Below, piece after piece: positions 37,819 to 48,382 of a stretch of DNA of 64,000 nt. This stretch comes from Bacterioplanoides sp. SCSIO 12839. Its GTDB lineage: Bacteria; Pseudomonadota; Gammaproteobacteria; Pseudomonadales; Oceanobacteraceae. The notes under the pieces were generated by a model that was given only the letters and a program-made list of their open reading frames with translations, made no database searches and had not been told where the DNA came from. The number at the start of each line of letters is the position of its first letter. The first letter of the stretch is position 1. The position numbers and the translations under genes were made by a program. The stretch is from assembly GCF_024397975.1 (NCBI RefSeq), contig NZ_CP073745.1:737501-801500 (forward strand), in the 5' to 3' direction.

Positions 37819-38796
37819 TTATTGCAGAGAGATATTTTCCAGCTCTGATTGAGTAAGGCAGCGTCCGGCTTCACCTAACTCCACCTCCCATGGTGGGTTA
37901 GGGCGAACACTCTCAATCACAAAATCAACAAAACTGCGCACCTTCGCGGATAGGTGACGGTTGCTTGGATACAGAGCGTGAATCGGACTGTTTTCAAACG
38001 GCCAATCGCACAATACTGGTACCAGGTTGGTTGAGCGAATGCCTGAGGCGGCAATTAACATTGGCAGTGGGGCAATGCCAACACCGGATAAGGCCAAGGT
38101 GTAGAGGCTGGCGAAGTCATTCACCTGTAAGCGTGGTTTTACCTGAACCGTGGTTTCTTTTTCATCCGGGCCCACAAGGCTCCAGCTGGTCCACTCTGGG
38201 GTGGACAATAAGGTATGTTCGCTTAAGTCCTGTGGATGATTCGGTGTGCCATGGCGCTTCAGATATTCCGGGCTGGCACACAACATGGCGTGAACATCGC
38301 CTAAATGACGGCCAATTAACGATGAGTCTTCTAACTGGCCGATACGAAAGGCGATATCAATGCCTTCCTGTACAAGGTCGAGCTTTTGGTCGGATAACAC
38401 CATGTCGATTGAAACCTGTGGGTGTTGCTCCATGTAGTCGGCTACCAGACTGCTGAGTACCGTTGAACCAAACAGCACCGGTGCAGTGATACGCAAAGTA
38501 CCGGTGGGTGTGCTCTGCATTTGGGTGACTGCGATATTGGCTTCTTCGATTTCACTGAGAATTCGCGCACAGTGGTTGTAATAAGCATTGCCGGTATCGG
38601 TCAGGCGCAGGCTGCGCGTTGTACGTTGAATCAAGCGGATACCGAGGCGTTCCTCCAGCTGAGTAATTTTTCGGCTGACGGTCGATTTGGGCAATCCCAG
38701 GTTTTTAGCCGCACCTGTGAAACTGCCTGCTTCAACCACATGAACAAAAATGGCCATTTCGTTCAGGTCGAACTCTTCGCGTTTGCCGATCAGCAT
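37819..38796 (-). CDS. LysR family transcriptional regulator
   Basis: DNA-binding regulator of 325 residues. The winged helix-turn-helix is at about residues 12-70 (LNEMAIFVHVVEAGSFTGAA, then KSTVSRKITQLEERLG), followed by the effector-binding domain (PTGTLRITAPVLFGSTVLSS and QEGIDIAFRIGQLEDSSLIG). It resembles the CrgA/AaeR-like subgroup. The gene is 21 bases upstream of the methyltransferase gene on the same strand and may be transcribed with it. Its effector and targets are not evident. Confidence 0.88.
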   Translation of the reverse strand: MLIGKREEFDLNEMAIFVHVVEAGSFTGAAKNLGLPKSTVSRKITQLEERLGIRLIQRTTRSLRLTDTGNAYYNHCARILSEIEEANIAVTQMQSTPTGTLRITAPVLFGSTVLSSLVADYMEQHPQVSIDMVLSDQKLDLVQEGIDIAFRIGQLEDSSLIGRHLGDVHAMLCASPEYLKRHGTPNHPQDLSEHTLLSTPEWTSWSLVGPDEKETTVQVKPRLQVNDFASLYTLALSGVGIAPLPMLIAASGIRSTNLVPVLCDWPFENSPIHALYPSNRHLSAKVRSFVDFVIESVRPNPPWEVELGEAGRCLTQSELENISLQ

Positions 38797-38960
38797 GATG
38801 GTGTCTCCGGTTCTTGCTTCAAAAACATAATATTTACAGTATGGGGATTAATTCGTAAAAATAAAGTTTTTGGAACAATTGGTGTTTTTACTTTGTTATT
38901 GATCCATAAAAATGTCGTTTGTCACTATCATATATGCCTGTTATGGAATAATGAGACATC

Positions 38961-41072
38961 TCAGAGCTTTGCTTTGATTCCAAACGAAACAATGGTGGGC
39001 AGATCGGTCACATCTTCGCGATTACTGTAGTCTGCTCCCTCATACTCGTAATCTACGACATTGCTTCTGCCATAAAGGTTCAGAATTTCGGCGTAAAAAT
39101 CCATTTCCCAGCGTTTGAAGACAAACGTACGGTCAGCACGCACATCCAACTTGTGATAAGCCGGTAAGCGTTCTGAGTTCAGGTCGCCATAGATAGGATT
39201 GTATAACGCCGGGTTATCTTCATCCTGCACAGCACCTTCCAGTGGAGTGATCAGCTGGCCACTTTGATAGCGCCATTTAAAGCCGATTTGCCAATCCCGG
39301 TTATATTGATAGTTAGCGACCGCATTGATGATGACGGGCTGGTCGTAGTTGTAACGAAAGCTGTCACCGGTGAGTTGATCTTTGCGCTCTGTCCGGGAAT
39401 ACGCAGCAGATAACCAGCCATACCATTGGTCGCTCAGATTTTTATTCACAAAAAATTCCGCTCCCCATGCCTTACCATTGGCATCGTTGGTGTAACGCGG
39501 CAGGTTATTGTATTGCTCGTCACTGAGTTCACTGTAGCGCGGGTCTTTGGGGGGGCGGCCAATAATGATGTCTTCCAGGGTTTTGTAATACAGTTCAACT
39601 TTCCAGAACAGTTCGCCGAGAAAAAAATCGTCTGACAGCGTATTTTCGAGCCCCAGTTCATAATGATCGGCGGTTGGCTGTTTTAACTCCGGATTACCAA
39701 ACTCTGGTGTGTAAGAACCAAAATTATCTGGCAGGATATGGTATTGGCCATAGCCGGAAGTGAACGCCCAGTTATTCGTGAATTCCCAGCGGCTGTTCAG
39801 TTTGGGTTCGATAAAGTCTTGCTCGGTATAATCGTCGGTGGATAACAAAATACCGGAGCTGAGTGTCCAGTTGGGAGTGACCGACCAGACATCCGTCAGG
39901 TTGGCATACCAGGTTTTAACAACCGGTTTACCCGAGCCACTGATGGTTTCAGTGCCATCGATAATGCGGCAATCTGGCTCAAATTCATCACAAGGTGGCG
40001 CATCAAAGCGGCCTTTATAGCCGATATGCGCCTCGTCGTATTCCAGCCCCCATTGCAGTTCGTGATCAATATGAATCGGATAACTGAATTGTGAACGCAG
40101 ATTGTATGAGTTGACCTTCACATCAATACGGTTATCAAAACCGATACCAAAGGCAAACTTCTCTTCCAGTTGCGACAAGCCAATCTTGTGGCTCAGGCCG
40201 GAGTCATACAATTTATCCCAGACAACCCCCTGACTATTAAAGAAGGCCTCAAATTGCAGGCCACCTTCAAGACCCGGATCTTGCAATACTTCGTCGGAAT
40301 CGTCAGCGAATAACAATCCCCCTTTATCGCGTGCGCCAATAATCTGCACGCTCAGGGTTTCGGTATCATTAATCCGCCAGCTGTATTTACCCTGATAATC
40401 GTAAAATTCCGGTACCGTGGTGAATTCAAAGTCTTCTTCATCAAGAAAGTTTTCGATGTAATACTGGAACAAACTCTGGCGGGCAGAAAAATAAAAGGCC
40501 TGATCATCGGTGATCTGATTTTCAACAAAAATGCCGGCTTTTAATAAGCTGAGATCTAAAACCAGCTGATCGCGGTCCTGATAGGGTAAGCGGGAGTCGG
40601 CATCAATCACAGCGCCGGTGGCATTGTTGTATTCACTGCCAAACGCTGCCGCTTCCAGTTTAAAACCTTCGACCACGTTATCATTCAAAATACTGCTGCT
40701 ATCGAGGTGGAAGATATAACCCACCGGTAAAAAGTCGACGATATAGGCATTATCGGCAGGGGATGAACCACGTACTGCCGGTTCGGAGCGGTTACCATTG
40801 CCAAATACCACGCCGGGTAAGCTTTCAATGGCTCTGAGTGGGTCATTGCCTGCACCTGGCACTTTAAGTAGTTTGTCGGCACTGATGGTATCCAGCGTAT
40901 CTTCTTCACCCTGAATACTGACGGTTTCCAGATTGACGGTTTCCGGGTTGACAGTGCCCTGGCTGCTGTCTTCGGGAGGAGCGGTTTCCGCATAACTGGC
41001 TACGGATAACGAACCTGCTAATAAATACATCCCTGAATATTTGATAAAACGATGGGTACGAAACAATTTCAT
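38961..41072 (-). CDS. TonB-dependent outer-membrane receptor
   Basis: Outer-membrane transporter of 703 residues that imports a ligand using TonB energy. A signal peptide (MYLLAGSLSVASYA after a basic start) is followed by a plug domain, with PGAGNDPLRAIESLPGVVFG and RSEPAVRGSSPADNAYIVDF near residues 72-113. The remainder is beta-strand rich and ends VSFGIKAKL, although the usual final Phe or Trp is absent. No typical TonB box was found. It lies 40 bases downstream of the secreted-protein gene and may be the tail of that operon. The ligand is unknown. Confidence 0.85.
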   Translation of the reverse strand: MKLFRTHRFIKYSGMYLLAGSLSVASYAETAPPEDSSQGTVNPETVNLETVSIQGEEDTLDTISADKLLKVPGAGNDPLRAIESLPGVVFGNGNRSEPAVRGSSPADNAYIVDFLPVGYIFHLDSSSILNDNVVEGFKLEAAAFGSEYNNATGAVIDADSRLPYQDRDQLVLDLSLLKAGIFVENQITDDQAFYFSARQSLFQYYIENFLDEEDFEFTTVPEFYDYQGKYSWRINDTETLSVQIIGARDKGGLLFADDSDEVLQDPGLEGGLQFEAFFNSQGVVWDKLYDSGLSHKIGLSQLEEKFAFGIGFDNRIDVKVNSYNLRSQFSYPIHIDHELQWGLEYDEAHIGYKGRFDAPPCDEFEPDCRIIDGTETISGSGKPVVKTWYANLTDVWSVTPNWTLSSGILLSTDDYTEQDFIEPKLNSRWEFTNNWAFTSGYGQYHILPDNFGSYTPEFGNPELKQPTADHYELGLENTLSDDFFLGELFWKVELYYKTLEDIIIGRPPKDPRYSELSDEQYNNLPRYTNDANGKAWGAEFFVNKNLSDQWYGWLSAAYSRTERKDQLTGDSFRYNYDQPVIINAVANYQYNRDWQIGFKWRYQSGQLITPLEGAVQDEDNPALYNPIYGDLNSERLPAYHKLDVRADRTFVFKRWEMDFYAEILNLYGRSNVVDYEYEGADYSNREDVTDLPTIVSFGIKAKL

Positions 41073-41112
41073 AACACTTCCCTATGGCAGCCAGTCATGG
41101 TCAATAATGCCA

Positions 41113-41964
41113 TCAGTTTGCCTCACCTGGCTGAACAGCTGATGAATGGACAGAATTAATCGCTGTTGAAGGTGAAGACGGCTCATAATAATGATAGCGA
41201 ATATCCACCTCCTGACCATCGCCATTCTTATCCTGAATATTACTCAAACCACGATAACGCATCAGGCGCTGAGTGTTGCGATCGTATTCCAGTTTAATCG
41301 GAGACATCAACCAGGATAATAAGGACGAACGCAATGTCATCTCCAGTTTGAGATTGGTTGCATCCGATTGTTCTGGGTTTTGCGCTTCAACTTCAAAATT
41401 AACACTGGTTTGTCGCGCGACAGAGGCAAAGCTGAAAGGAATGGTTTTTCCAGCCAGTAAGGCATCCCAATGCTGGCGAATAAAATCATCAAAGCCTGCA
41501 TCAATCACCAGTTCATAATCAAATTCGGTTAACTGAGTTTGTTCAGTTTCCTGGTTTTCCGTCAGGATTAAAGTGAGGGTGTTAGTGTTGCTCGTTTCCG
41601 TACTTTTTGCCTCTTCCCTATAATCCGTGCGAAAATCTGTCAGAATAAAATCTGGCTGTGTAGGCGAGCTAAGATACCAGTTTTCTTTGCTGGCGATTAA
41701 CTCTCCCTCGGCCGAATAATAATTAACCTGACGTTTTACCGGCTTCCCTGCTTGTAATAATAAACGATGTTCTTCCCGGTAGAGCAGGGTATTCGAGCTG
41801 TTTGAACTGCCGAGTAAATACGCTTCACCAACATAACTGATTTCTGACGATTTCAGGGGCTCTGACAAGTTCTGTGCAGCAAATGCAATAACAGAACTGC
41901 CGGTAAAAAGTAACGCTATAAACAAATGATTAATAAGCGCCATTAGCCGATTAAATAGAGCCAT
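41113..41964 (-). CDS. Secreted protein of the photolyase/lipid operon
   Basis: Exported protein of 283 residues from the ATG at 41964, with a signal segment (LMALINHLFIALLFTGSSVI plus AFA). The mature part is predicted as beta-rich (EISYVGEAYLLGSSNSSNTL, VNYYSAEGELIASKENWYL) with a lipocalin- or DUF3108-like look: periplasmic proteins with a central barrel. No catalytic motif was recognised. The start overlaps the DUF2878 gene by 14 bases, so it belongs to the same transcript. The frame continues upstream to 42036, but the signal segment fixes the start. Confidence 0.6.
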   Translation of the reverse strand: MALFNRLMALINHLFIALLFTGSSVIAFAAQNLSEPLKSSEISYVGEAYLLGSSNSSNTLLYREEHRLLLQAGKPVKRQVNYYSAEGELIASKENWYLSSPTQPDFILTDFRTDYREEAKSTETSNTNTLTLILTENQETEQTQLTEFDYELVIDAGFDDFIRQHWDALLAGKTIPFSFASVARQTSVNFEVEAQNPEQSDATNLKLEMTLRSSLLSWLMSPIKLEYDRNTQRLMRYRGLSNIQDKNGDGQEVDIRYHYYEPSSPSTAINSVHSSAVQPGEAN

Positions 41965-42496
41965 CAGCAGCCTCCGTTTTTTGTAATTGCACGCACACCG
42001 CCAACAACAGCAGGCTCCAGAATAAGCTGATTGCAATCAAGGCATTCATCGTCACGGAGACGGCCCCCAGTTGATGACCCAGGTAATAACTCCAGGGTGC
42101 CCCTAATGCTCCAAATAACACAGCAACCATAGGTCTTTTCAGCAATCCGACCATGGAATGTCGCACGGTTGATGCAAAGGCCAGCCATAGCGCCATTAAC
42201 CAGAAAGGAATCGTGACCCCAGATGGCTGAGGGAAAACAATCCATTCAATCTGCATAAGTACCGTATCGAATAAAATGCCCAGGCTGATCAAGGGCAAAA
42301 CCAGACGCATTTCATCCAGTAACTGATTTTGCTCAACAATCCAGCCTGCATGAACCACCACCAGAAGCAGCAGTGCGGCTAATGCCCACTGGTTGCCTCC
42401 AACCACACAGGCCAGCCAGCAGAGCTGAAACAGCACGATATTAATAACGGTTTTCAACCAGCTGTTGTTGTGCATTACTTGTTGAATGGATGGCAT
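41951..42496 (-). CDS. DUF2878 family inner-membrane protein
   Basis: Hydrophobic protein of 181 residues with about five to six membrane helices (NIVLFQLCWLACVVGGNQWA, LMALWLAFASTVRHSM, LFGALGAPWSYYLGHQLGAV). The conserved W-x(n)-N and GAPWSYYLGxxLGA patterns match the DUF2878 family, which recurs beside Cfa, DUF1365 and flavin oxidase genes in photolyase/lipid clusters. The ATG at 42496 follows AGGAG with good spacing; a TTG at 42517 opens the frame but is less likely. Function is unknown. Confidence 0.75.
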   Translation of the reverse strand: MPSIQQVMHNNSWLKTVINIVLFQLCWLACVVGGNQWALAALLLLVVVHAGWIVEQNQLLDEMRLVLPLISLGILFDTVLMQIEWIVFPQPSGVTIPFWLMALWLAFASTVRHSMVGLLKRPMVAVLFGALGAPWSYYLGHQLGAVSVTMNALIAISLFWSLLLLAVCVQLQKTEAADGSI

Positions 42497-42533
42497 ACAT
42501 CGGCTCCTACTCGTCAACGATATTCAATAGCCT

Positions 42534-43862
42534 TTATTGTTTGAGCTGTCCCAGAACTGTGTCCCGGCGATTTAATGGCTTAGCGAACATCAGCTGTACA
42601 TCTCCAATGACACGTTCGGCAAAGCCACCTTCACAATAAGCAAAGTAGAAATCCCATAAGCGAATAAAGGTATCGTCATAACCCAGCGCTTTAATCGCCT
42701 CCTGATTGTCCAGAAAGCGCTCACGCCATTTTGCCAGTGTCAGGGCATAGTGCGGGGTGATGTCTTCCATATGGGTCATTTTCATATCTGATGCCTGAGT
42801 CACCGCTCCCTGAATGGCGGTTACACAAGGAATAAAGCTGCCGGGGAAAATATAACGCTTAATAAAATCGACTTCGGTTTTGGCTTGTTCGTATCGTTGG
42901 TCGTCAATGGTAATGGCCTGAATTAATGCAACGCCATCGGCCTTTAATAAGCGACTACAGGCTTCAATGTAGGTGTTCAGAAATTGGTAACCCACGGCTT
43001 CAATCATTTCAATCGAAACCAGTTTGTCGAATTGCCCCTCTCGTTCGTCTGCCAGCAAACGGTAGTCTTGCTTTAACAGAGTAATTTTATCTTCCAGACC
43101 TTCTGCCCGAACTTTTTCCTGAGCCCAGGCGAACTGTTCTTCGGAGATGGTGGTGGTGGTTACTTTACAGCCGTAATGTTTGGCGGCATGAATGGCCATA
43201 GAACCCCAACCGGTGCCAATTTCCACCAAATGATCTTCTTCTTTCAGGTCGAGCTTCTGACAGATACGGTCCAGTTTATACACCGAGGCCTGTTCCATGG
43301 TGGCATCGGCCGTTGGAAAAATACCACTGGAGTACATCATAGTAGGGTCAAGGAATAACTCAAACATATCGTTACCCAAATCGTAATGGGCAGCGATATT
43401 GCGCTTGGAACCTTTTTCAGTATTTTTGTTCAGCTGGTGGAAAAACTGTAACGCCAGTTTACCCACATTGGCCCAACCACCATCAATCTGATCCACCACG
43501 TCTTTGTTTAATGCCAGTACCCGAATAACCATGGGTAAATCCGGACTGCTCCAGTCATGAGTCATATAAGCTTCACCAGCGCCAACACTGCCGTATAAAG
43601 CGATATTGCGATACGCCTCATAGTCATGAATGGTGATGCTGGCATGATGGCTTTGGGCTGAAGCAAAATTTGTTGAGTCTGTTTGTTCGGGCTGGCCAAA
43701 ATGAAAACTCTGATCACCTTCAACAATCGTCAAACTGCCGGTATGGAGTTTTTCCAGTGTGTTAAATAATCCCTGGCGACACAGGCGGTCCAGCCAATGC
43801 ATTTTTTTATTGTCTATTGACGATGACTTTAAAGATGACGGCTTTAAGGCTAATGGTTTCAT
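42534..43862 (-). CDS. cfa: Cyclopropane-fatty-acid synthase family methyltransferase
   Basis: S-adenosylmethionine-dependent enzyme acting on unsaturated acyl chains of membrane phospholipids, 442 residues. Signatures: [20 protein letters not shown] near residue 157, SAM motif [20 protein letters not shown] near 212, KYIFPGS-like motif [11 protein letters not shown] near 337, and the C-terminal [20 protein letters not shown] with the conserved Cys and Glu. In this operon type (DUF1365, flavin amine oxidase and SDR neighbours) relatives include the methyltransferase step of furan fatty acid synthesis in Rhodobacter, so a product other than a cyclopropane ring is possible. Its ATG overlaps the DUF1365 stop. 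Confidence 0.88.
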   Translation of the reverse strand: MKPLALKPSSLKSSSIDNKKMHWLDRLCRQGLFNTLEKLHTGSLTIVEGDQSFHFGQPEQTDSTNFASAQSHHASITIHDYEAYRNIALYGSVGAGEAYMTHDWSSPDLPMVIRVLALNKDVVDQIDGGWANVGKLALQFFHQLNKNTEKGSKRNIAAHYDLGNDMFELFLDPTMMYSSGIFPTADATMEQASVYKLDRICQKLDLKEEDHLVEIGTGWGSMAIHAAKHYGCKVTTTTISEEQFAWAQEKVRAEGLEDKITLLKQDYRLLADEREGQFDKLVSIEMIEAVGYQFLNTYIEACSRLLKADGVALIQAITIDDQRYEQAKTEVDFIKRYIFPGSFIPCVTAIQGAVTQASDMKMTHMEDITPHYALTLAKWRERFLDNQEAIKALGYDDTFIRLWDFYFAYCEGGFAERVIGDVQLMFAKPLNRRDTVLGQLKQ

Positions 43863-44779
43863 AACACAGACTCCTTGTTATTAAGAGCAGAGTGGTCGGT
43901 TGCAGGATTGTTTTTTTGTTGAAAAGTCTCAACCGGATTATTTTCCGGATGATCATAAAAAGGTGAGCGTTTTATCCACAGCTTCAGGGCATTCCAATAA
44001 ATGCCAGCGAATACTTTTAACGTCATCAGCGGGTATTGGTACAACACCTTGTTCATGGCTGAGCGGCTGAAGGGTTCGGCTGTGAGTTTCATGGTGGCAT
44101 CAAATTCACGCTCGTATTGCTGGTTTTTATGAGCCAGGTTATCCATATGAATCAACAGCTCATCACCGGGTAATTGCATCACCCAGCGATATTGCATATC
44201 CATCGGATTAAACGGAGATACATGGAAACTCTTTTCAAAGCGATAACAAAACTTGGGTTGTTCTGATTCTTCACCGATTATTTTCTCAGCAGCAATAGCG
44301 CTATCTGAATAAGCCTGAGACGTCGCCAGTAAAGTATATTGAAAGCGTTCATCCCAGGGCGTATTGGTAATTTCTGCCAGTGTGCCCAGCCAATTATCGA
44401 CTTCATCAAAACAGTAATAAAACGTGACTGGATTAATTAGATAACCAAAGTAGCGTAGGTTGGTTAACATTTTGATTTTACTGGCGCGTAACCCGGTATC
44501 TTTAAAAAATCGCTCAGTCACCGCCTGCTTTAAATCCGAAGCCGGCGAGGAGGATGACCCAGACTCAGCCTTAGAACCAGAACCAGCCTCTGAAAAATAA
44601 TCACGACGACAAAATTGTGCTGGTGCCCATCGGCGTGTTGACCAAAAAGGTGAGCGCGAAAAAATATCGTCAATTTCATCCAGGTCCAGCAATACCATAA
44701 AGACCTGATACGTGAATGCGTTATTCACTTTGGTATAGCGACGATGGCGAACCCAGCCTTTATAGATCCGGCTGTTCAT
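43859..44779 (-). CDS. DUF1365 family protein
   Basis: A 306-residue protein that begins [20 protein letters not shown], the usual DUF1365 start. Other family patterns are [20 protein letters not shown] near residue 120, [15 protein letters not shown] near 147 and [17 protein letters not shown] near 205. The family is almost always found between a flavin amine-oxidase-like gene and a Cfa-like gene, as here, so a role in lipid modification is likely although no reaction is established. A Ser/Ala-rich insertion ([16 protein letters not shown]) lies near residue 70. It overlaps the neighbours on both sides. Confidence 0.85.
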   Translation of the reverse strand: MNSRIYKGWVRHRRYTKVNNAFTYQVFMVLLDLDEIDDIFSRSPFWSTRRWAPAQFCRRDYFSEAGSGSKAESGSSSSPASDLKQAVTERFFKDTGLRASKIKMLTNLRYFGYLINPVTFYYCFDEVDNWLGTLAEITNTPWDERFQYTLLATSQAYSDSAIAAEKIIGEESEQPKFCYRFEKSFHVSPFNPMDMQYRWVMQLPGDELLIHMDNLAHKNQQYEREFDATMKLTAEPFSRSAMNKVLYQYPLMTLKVFAGIYWNALKLWIKRSPFYDHPENNPVETFQQKNNPATDHSALNNKESVL

Positions 44780-46152
44780 CAGGCCACCTGATTCCGGCCG
44801 GTGTCGCTATCAATAGCATCGACTGAGCGGTGATTTTTCAGGTTAATACCAAACGACTCACAGACTCGTAATGCACTGTTAACGCCATCTTCATGGAAAC
44901 CATTTAACCAATATGCGCCACAAAAGTGTGTGTGGTGTTTATTATTAATTAATGCATGGTTTTGTTGGGCCTGCATGCCTTCCATGGTGAACACCGGGTG
45001 AGCGTAATGGAAGGTACGGATGATTTTAGCCGGATCAATATCTTCGGTTTTGTTCAGCGTGACGCAAAAATGTTCCGGGCTGTCATCAAAGTTCTGCAGG
45101 CGGTTCATATAATAAGTGACGGCAACTGTATCCCGTTGTTTGGCGCTGTCTGTTTCATCGAGGTGGTAGTTCCACGCCGCCCAGGCCGCTTGACGCTTCG
45201 GCAGGATTGATTCATCGGTGTGAAGCACCACTTCGTTCATTTGGTAAGGAATTGCACTCAGTATTTTGTGCTCATCGTCTGTGGTGTCTTGCAACATAGT
45301 CAGCGCCTGATCGCTGTGACAGGCAAAAATTACCTCGTCGAATTTTTGTTGCTGTTGTTGTGTTTGCTGTGGCTGGCTACTATCGCTTCCTGTCGTGATT
45401 ACCACTCCACCTTTTTGGCGTGAAACCGTCGTGACCGGTGTATTCAGATGAACCTGATGTTCTGGCAACTGCGCCTGAATGGCTTCAACGTACGAGCGGG
45501 AACCACCACTGATCACCCGCCATTGCGGGCGGTCATCAACACTTAACATGCCGTGGTTGTTAAAAAAACGAACAAAGAAATACAGCGGGAATGACATCAT
45601 CATATCTTCACTGGCTGACCAAACTGCGGCGCCCATAGGGATGATGTAATAACGACGAAAATAATCGCCGTAGCCTTTTCGGGTCAGGTAACTGCCGAGT
45701 GTCTCATTGCGGCTGATTTCATCACTGGCCAGCTCAGCACGGGTTTCTTTGTTGAATCGCAAAATATCGCGCAACATCAACCAGAACCTGGGGTTAAGCA
45801 GATTCCGTCGCTTGGCAAATAATGAATTAAAATCATGGCCGTTGTATTCCATGTCTTTAGCCGGGCTTTTAACGCTGAAGCTCATATCCGAATCTTCACT
45901 GGCAACCCCTAGCTGATCCATCAGCTCAATAAAATTGGGGTAAGTCCAGTCATTGAAAACAATAAATCCGGTATTAACCGGGTAGGTTTTACCCGCAACA
46001 GGAACATCGGTTGTTTGAGTATGGCCACCCAGATAGTCATTGGCCTCAAACAGGTGAATATCGTGACGATGATTCAACAGGTAGGCACAGGTCAGGCCAG
46101 AAATACCTGAACCGATAATGGCGATTTTTTTTCTTGGGTGTACGTCATTCAT
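44779..46152 (-). CDS. Flavin amine-oxidase-like oxidoreductase
   Basis: FAD-dependent protein of 457 residues. The dinucleotide-binding motif is [20 protein letters not shown] at residue 9, followed by [15 protein letters not shown] and [19 protein letters not shown]; the C terminus has [19 protein letters not shown], the second FAD contact. These match the NAD(P)-binding protein family adjacent to Cfa and DUF1365. Such proteins are candidates for desaturating methylated acyl chains, as in furan fatty acid biosynthesis; the exact reaction here is not known. It overlaps the DUF1365 gene by one base and follows the SDR gene by 19. Confidence 0.83.
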   Translation of the reverse strand: MNDVHPRKKIAIIGSGISGLTCAYLLNHRHDIHLFEANDYLGGHTQTTDVPVAGKTYPVNTGFIVFNDWTYPNFIELMDQLGVASEDSDMSFSVKSPAKDMEYNGHDFNSLFAKRRNLLNPRFWLMLRDILRFNKETRAELASDEISRNETLGSYLTRKGYGDYFRRYYIIPMGAAVWSASEDMMMSFPLYFFVRFFNNHGMLSVDDRPQWRVISGGSRSYVEAIQAQLPEHQVHLNTPVTTVSRQKGGVVITTGSDSSQPQQTQQQQQKFDEVIFACHSDQALTMLQDTTDDEHKILSAIPYQMNEVVLHTDESILPKRQAAWAAWNYHLDETDSAKQRDTVAVTYYMNRLQNFDDSPEHFCVTLNKTEDIDPAKIIRTFHYAHPVFTMEGMQAQQNHALINNKHHTHFCGAYWLNGFHEDGVNSALRVCESFGINLKNHRSVDAIDSDTGRNQVA

Positions 46153-46171
46153 AATACTTACCTGTCATGGT

Positions 46172-46975
46172 TTATTGTCGGCTCATTGATTGGGTCAGGC
46201 GCATCCGTAATGACGCAGGCAAGGCTGCAATCAATTTCAGAATGCGTGTGAAGCGGCGTGGGAAATGAATTTCCCAATCACGTTTTTTAATGCCTTTGAT
46301 GATCTCATCGGCGGCTTGTTCTGCGCTGATACGCATAGGCATATCAAAATCATTCTGATCGGTAAGCGGGGTTTTAACGAAACCAGGGCAAATGACCGAA
46401 ACATCCATCTGTTCCGGAGCCAGGTCGATCTTCATGGCTTCAAGAAAATGATTGGTCGCTGCTTTGCTGGCACCATAAGCCTGTGCTCGGGTCAGTGGTA
46501 AATACGCAACACTGGAGCTCATCCCAACAATATAACTGCGCTGATTTAAATCAGACTGACTTTTGCGCAGTAAGGGTAAAGCGGCTTCAACACAGTTAGC
46601 CAAACCAATTAAATTGGTATGAATAACCCGCTCGAATAACTCGGCATCAAACTGCTGAACATCCACATATTCACAGGTTCCTGCGTTGGCGATCAGGGTA
46701 TGCAAACCACCAAACTGCTGTTCAATCACGTTGGCAACTTTATGCAATTGGTCCCGGTCGGTGATATCTGCCGGAGCACAAACAATATTGTTACAGCCAC
46801 TCAAACGGGCAACCTGTTGCAGTTTTTCCTGATTGCGAGCTGAGATGATCAGGGCTTTGCATTGCTCGGCTAATGGTTTAACCAGTGCTTCACCAATACC
46901 GGAAGATGCACCGGTTAACCAGATAACCTGTTGTGATAAATCCGGTTTTGTCGCCTGTTGTTTAAAAGAACTCAT
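46172..46975 (-). CDS. Short-chain dehydrogenase/reductase
   Basis: NAD(P)-dependent oxidoreductase of 267 residues. The cofactor motif is WLTGASSGIGEALVKPLAEQ at about residue 19, LIANAGTCEYVDVQ near 95, and the catalytic Ser, Tyr and Lys are in VGMSSSVAYLPLTRAQAYGASKAA-type context: S near 153, YGASK near 166. The C-terminal IHFPRRFTRILKLIAALP suggests membrane association, as in lipid-acting SDRs. It is encoded in a lipid-modification operon, its ATG overlapping the NTF2-like gene. Substrate unknown. Confidence 0.85.
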   Translation of the reverse strand: MSSFKQQATKPDLSQQVIWLTGASSGIGEALVKPLAEQCKALIISARNQEKLQQVARLSGCNNIVCAPADITDRDQLHKVANVIEQQFGGLHTLIANAGTCEYVDVQQFDAELFERVIHTNLIGLANCVEAALPLLRKSQSDLNQRSYIVGMSSSVAYLPLTRAQAYGASKAATNHFLEAMKIDLAPEQMDVSVICPGFVKTPLTDQNDFDMPMRISAEQAADEIIKGIKKRDWEIHFPRRFTRILKLIAALPASLRMRLTQSMSRQ

Positions 46976-47433
46976 TGCATGCGCTCCTTTAATTTACGGA
47001 TCGCCCAGCCCATCAGCGGAAGATGCTCGTATAACATCTGGCCACCATCAAAAAAGTCCTGATGCTGAATAATTTTGTCGTTATGCCAGATTAATTCGCT
47101 GCCACCATCGACCTGCACTGTCTTTCCTGAATTAATGCGTGGATGTTGGTAGCGCATTTGCCAACGAATAAAGGCACTGGTTTTGGTGTTTGTGTGATTG
47201 TTGGCATCCACTGAATCCAGCCAGCTGTGGCCAAATTCAAATTCAATATGCTCAACATTTTCGTACATATTGATAAAATAATGCGTTAGTGATTCCAGGC
47301 CATTAACCTGATGAAACGGATCCCGGAACTGGATTTTTTCATCGTAAACCGATGCCAGGATGTCATGACTAACCTGTCCGCGGTTGAGCTTGTGATATAA
47401 CTCCTGAAAGGCATGTATTGAAGCCTTATTCAT
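46972..47433 (-). CDS. NTF2-like/SnoaL-like protein
   Basis: Small cytosolic protein of 153 residues with the cone-shaped NTF2-like fold: YHKLNRGQVSHDILASVYDE, IQFRDPFHQVNGLESLTHYF and SAFIRWQMRYQHPR are typical for the SnoaL-like group. Members bind hydrophobic ligands or catalyse isomerisations. The gene is fixed between desaturase and SDR genes with overlaps on both sides (eight and four bases), a gene order seen with other photolyase/lipid clusters. Its reaction is unknown. Confidence 0.78.
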   Translation of the reverse strand: MNKASIHAFQELYHKLNRGQVSHDILASVYDEKIQFRDPFHQVNGLESLTHYFINMYENVEHIEFEFGHSWLDSVDANNHTNTKTSAFIRWQMRYQHPRINSGKTVQVDGGSELIWHNDKIIQHQDFFDGGQMLYEHLPLMGWAIRKLKERMQ

Positions 47434-48382
47434 GATTGGCCTCCTGTTTGAAGTAAGGTGTTTTACCTTCTTCCAGAATGCGCGAAGGCACAGGATTCAG
47501 GCTATGAACAATGCCCACCCAGCTCATCATTTTCAGGACGTAATAGGTGATATCAATTTGCCACCAATAAAACCCCTGACGTGCCGATACCGCAAACCGA
47601 TGATGATTATTGTGCCAGCCTTCACCCAGCGTCAGCACGGCAAGTAAAGCGTTGTTACGGCTTTCATCTTTGGTTTTAAAGCGTTTATTGCCCCAGATAT
47701 GTCCCAGTGAGTTGATTGCCACGGTTGAATGAAATAACAACACGGTTGAGACAAAAAATCCCCACATCACCAATTGCATGCCGTTGGTATTCAGCGCTGG
47801 TTGATGGTGTGCCAGTAACTCGCCGGTTAAATACAGTAAGGCGACTAATAATACCGGGCCAAAAATGTCGTAACGATCAAGCCAGCGCAGTTCCGGAAAT
47901 TTAGCAAAATCTTTAATCCGCTGATATTGGGTGCGGAAGCTGGCATCACAGGTAAACCAGCCAACATGGCTCCACCAAAAGCCGCGCAGCACGGGCGAGT
48001 GAAGGTCTTTATCGGTATCAGAATGTTGGTGGTGTGCACGATGATGTGCCGCCCACCACAGCGGCCCACGCTGGGCGGCCATGTTACCTAATAAGGCAAA
48101 AATAAATTGCCAGAAGCGATTGGTTTTATAGGAGCGATGCGAAAAATAACGATGATAAAAAGCCGTGATGGCGAACTGGCGTAACCAATACAAAGCAAAA
48201 CACACCACAATCGCGGTGGTGCTGATATCCATAAACAGTGCACTGATCGCAACCAAGTGCAATGCAATAAAAGGAATAACCCGCACCCAGTTAAACTGGG
48301 TACTGGTCATGGCTTCGTCCTGGCCGATATCAGAATCAACCCAGCGCGCAATATTTTTCCAGACAGATGTTCCGGTTCCCAT
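47426..48382 (-). CDS. Delta-9-type acyl-CoA/acyl-lipid desaturase
   Basis: Membrane di-iron enzyme of 318 residues that introduces a double bond into fatty acyl chains. The three histidine boxes are HRYFSH (residues 77-82), HRAHHQHSD (114-122) and GEGWHNNHHRF (near 255), separated by two pairs of membrane segments. NSLGHIWGNKRF near residue 225 is also conserved. It could create the unsaturated substrate for the Cfa-type enzyme encoded further down the operon. Its ATG overlaps the photolyase stop by one base. Confidence 0.88.
   Translation of the reverse strand: MGTGTSVWKNIARWVDSDIGQDEAMTSTQFNWVRVIPFIALHLVAISALFMDISTTAIVVCFALYWLRQFAITAFYHRYFSHRSYKTNRFWQFIFALLGNMAAQRGPLWWAAHHRAHHQHSDTDKDLHSPVLRGFWWSHVGWFTCDASFRTQYQRIKDFAKFPELRWLDRYDIFGPVLLVALLYLTGELLAHHQPALNTNGMQLVMWGFFVSTVLLFHSTVAINSLGHIWGNKRFKTKDESRNNALLAVLTLGEGWHNNHHRFAVSARQGFYWWQIDITYYVLKMMSWVGIVHSLNPVPSRILEEGKTPYFKQEANHE

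Noticed and set aside
42036-42517. Longer versions of the DUF2878 and secreted-protein genes
   Set aside because: The upstream extensions use a TTG or lack a signal segment; internal ATGs at 42496 and 41964 have better start context.
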